DNA from: PHAA01 sp022706565
GTDB lineage: Bacteria; Bacillota; Syntrophomonadia; Syntrophomonadales; Syntrophomonadaceae
Direction of reading: 5' to 3'
Length of the DNA: 64,000 nucleotides
NCBI GenBank assembly: GCA_040769385.1
Contig: JAXGLD010000004.1
Span: 1-64,000 of the forward strand
Part shown: positions 62,970 through 64,000 of the stretch, piece by piece
How the letters are laid out: each line of letters starts with the position of its first letter
Numbering within the stretch: position 1 is the first letter of the stretch
Program-made: the position numbers and the translations under genes
Notes under the pieces: generated by a model
The model's input: only the letters and a program-made list of their open reading frames with translations
The model's database searches: none
Told to the model about the DNA's origin: nothing

Positions 62970-63000
62970 CAGTCTGCCGCCCAGCAGGCTGTTTCTTATT
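62970..63000 (+). terminator. terminator downstream of the permease
   Basis: CAGTCTGC/GCAGGCTG 8-bp stem with a 6-base loop, then TTTCTTATT. Confidence 0.75.
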
Positions 63001-63046
63001 GTGCCGGGATATTTTTTGCATTATATTTAGGTGGACTGATTAAAGG

Positions 63047-63272
63047 GATGATCAGGGGGACGGTTCGAGACTACTGAAAATGTATCTTAATGTGTCATGC
63101 TGAGCGTTAGCGAAGCATCTCACAACTGTATATGGGCCAACAATACGGTGTTTTTGATGGGATCCTTCGTCGCCTTCGGCTCCTCTGGATGACAAACAGG
63201 TACTTTATCACTAGTCTCGGACGAGTCCCACGGACGATCTTTGGCCGACCGAGGGAATCGTCCCCTATCATC
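63047..63272. repeat. nested inverted-repeat (MITE-like) element
   Basis: Outer arms GATGATCAGGGGGACGGTTC (63047-63066) and the reverse complement of GATGATAGGGGACGATTC (63255-63272); then GAGACTA / TAGTCTC; then an inner arm pair TCATGCTGAGCGTTAGCGAA (63095 onward) and CTTCGTCGCCTTCGGCTCCT / GGATGACA (63159-63195). No transposase. Related degenerate palindromes of this GTCATxCTGAGCG type are widespread in Firmicutes. It lies just upstream of the last gene. Confidence 0.7.
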
Positions 63273-63300
63273 AAATAGAGAGTAAATATGAGGTGTTGAA

Positions 63301-64000
63301 ATGGCTAAAACCAACGAGTTGGAGAAACTGATGAATGATCATCTGCAAAACCTGGCCGATCAGGCCACGAGCTATGATCAAGGTAATGCTGAAGCAGCCA
63401 TCGAGATAGCCCTCAGTACCCGGGCTATATTACAGGACAGAAAGCAATCGGGTTCGCTGTTCAGCCAGTTGGGGCTGAATAACCTGTTATTCCTGCTGTC
63501 CACCACTACCCAATACATACCGGGACAGCTCAAGCCTTATTACGGGCTCCTGGACCGCAAGTGCCTGGAAGGGGAACTGCCCGGGCAGGGGACCGGCGAA
63601 CTTGCCCCGATCAGCCAGCTGGATCCGGAATTCGTGAATAAGTGGCATAGTTTCGGTGACTGGTGGCAGGAATTGGTGGCCAATGGCGACGGTTATTCCC
63701 TGTCCCGCCAGGACGTAGTGCTGATGATTGCCAATCAGGCGGCCGGCTCCGATGGCGACCGGGACTCAAGTCATGCCGGCATGACTTATGACGATTCCTC
63801 CGGCTGGATATACACCTGGCCGGGAGGGGAATCGGTATTTGAAAAGAAACATGCATATGCCAGTATGCTTCAAATTGCTTACGAAATACTCAAGTCCTTC
63901 GAGTACCATGGCAAAATCAAATCCTACACCCGCAAAGTCCAGACCAAACTTAACGCCATCTATTTCAACGACAAACTGTATTTCGCCAGTTATGGATGCG
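63301..64000 (+). CDS. protein of unknown function, 3' end cut by the window
   Basis: Open from ATG 63301 (GAGGTG upstream, 6-base spacer) to the window end, 233 codons. Opens MAKTNELEKLMNDHLQNLAD, contains the block YDQGNAEAAIEIALSTRAIL and SGSLFSQLGLNNLLFLL, later GDWWQELVANGDGYSLSRQD and GSDGDRDSSHAGMTYDDSSG. The opening region resembles a loosely known family of hypothetical proteins with YDxGN..A..IA and SLL.QLG motifs; I cannot name it. No signal peptide or transmembrane helix in the visible part. Confidence 0.7.
   Translation, partial: MAKTNELEKLMNDHLQNLADQATSYDQGNAEAAIEIALSTRAILQDRKQSGSLFSQLGLNNLLFLLSTTTQYIPGQLKPYYGLLDRKCLEGELPGQGTGELAPISQLDPEFVNKWHSFGDWWQELVANGDGYSLSRQDVVLMIANQAAGSDGDRDSSHAGMTYDDSSGWIYTWPGGESVFEKKHAYASMLQIAYEILKSFEYHGKIKSYTRKVQTKLNAIYFNDKLYFASYGC

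Overview
The window looks like chromosome from an anaerobic, spore-former-type Firmicute (class Clostridia). A syntrophic or acetogenic, Syntrophomonas-like lineage is my best guess, but that is inference. The grounds are strong AGGAGG ribosome-binding sites, frequent TTG/GTG starts, a perfect HrcA (CIRCE) operator, two genes that read UGA as selenocysteine, and a gene set built on formate, hydrogen, nickel and molybdenum/tungsten. I saw no rRNA, tRNA, CRISPR array, transposase or prophage.

Layout. 1-9.3 kb: broken alpha/beta hydrolase end, flavodoxin-like protein, a very large glycosyltransferase-GH130 fusion, oligoendopeptidase F, glutamine synthetase, a VOC protein, an anchored surface protein. 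9.4-11.6 kb: flavin reductase and an LCP wall protein, flanked by inverted copies of one palindrome. 11.8-20.3 kb (minus strand): the formate operon, in transcription order riboswitch-like leader, selenocysteine formate dehydrogenase, two molybdopterin proteins, NuoE-like, NuoF-like, formate channel, ferritin-like protein. 20.4-30.5 kb (minus): the hydrogenase operon, in order leader RNA, hypA, hypB, Tat-exported small subunit, large subunit with an in-frame UGA in its first nickel-binding motif, cytochrome b, maturation protease, hypF, hypC, hypD, hypE, DUF3006. 30.6-35.6 kb: HflX, YgiQ-type radical SAM protein, ABC-F ATPase. 35.8-36.1 kb: a third copy of the leader RNA, with terminators but no downstream gene. 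36.2-40.4 kb: CooT-DUF4198 fusion, FmdE, DUF3842, SDR, MFS exporter. 40.7-44.6 kb: lipoprotein, split GDT1 pair, small membrane proteins, 3D-domain protein. 44.9-49.7 kb: a complete branched-chain amino acid ABC importer. 49.9-59.6 kb: SpeD, TtcA-like, DUF815 ATPase, HtpG, DegV, calcium-type P-ATPase and an unusual NPF-repeat protein. 60-64 kb: short repeats, a DnaJ-domain protein, an APC permease, a structured inverted-repeat element, and a gene running off the end.

How it fits together. A formate channel, an NAD-linked soluble formate dehydrogenase and a membrane-anchored uptake-type hydrogenase with cytochrome b sit in adjacent co-oriented operons. Both operons start with RNAs of the same fold (co-varying P1 stem, GAAA-capped P3, a GCCTYCC block), each followed by an intrinsic terminator just before the first gene. 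The fold and the fdhA context suggest a molybdenum/tungsten-cofactor riboswitch class. The most unusual observation is the UGA in the large-subunit L1 motif R-x-C-G-x-U, which would put selenium at a bridging nickel-iron ligand. In described [NiFeSe] enzymes selenium sits in the C-terminal motif.
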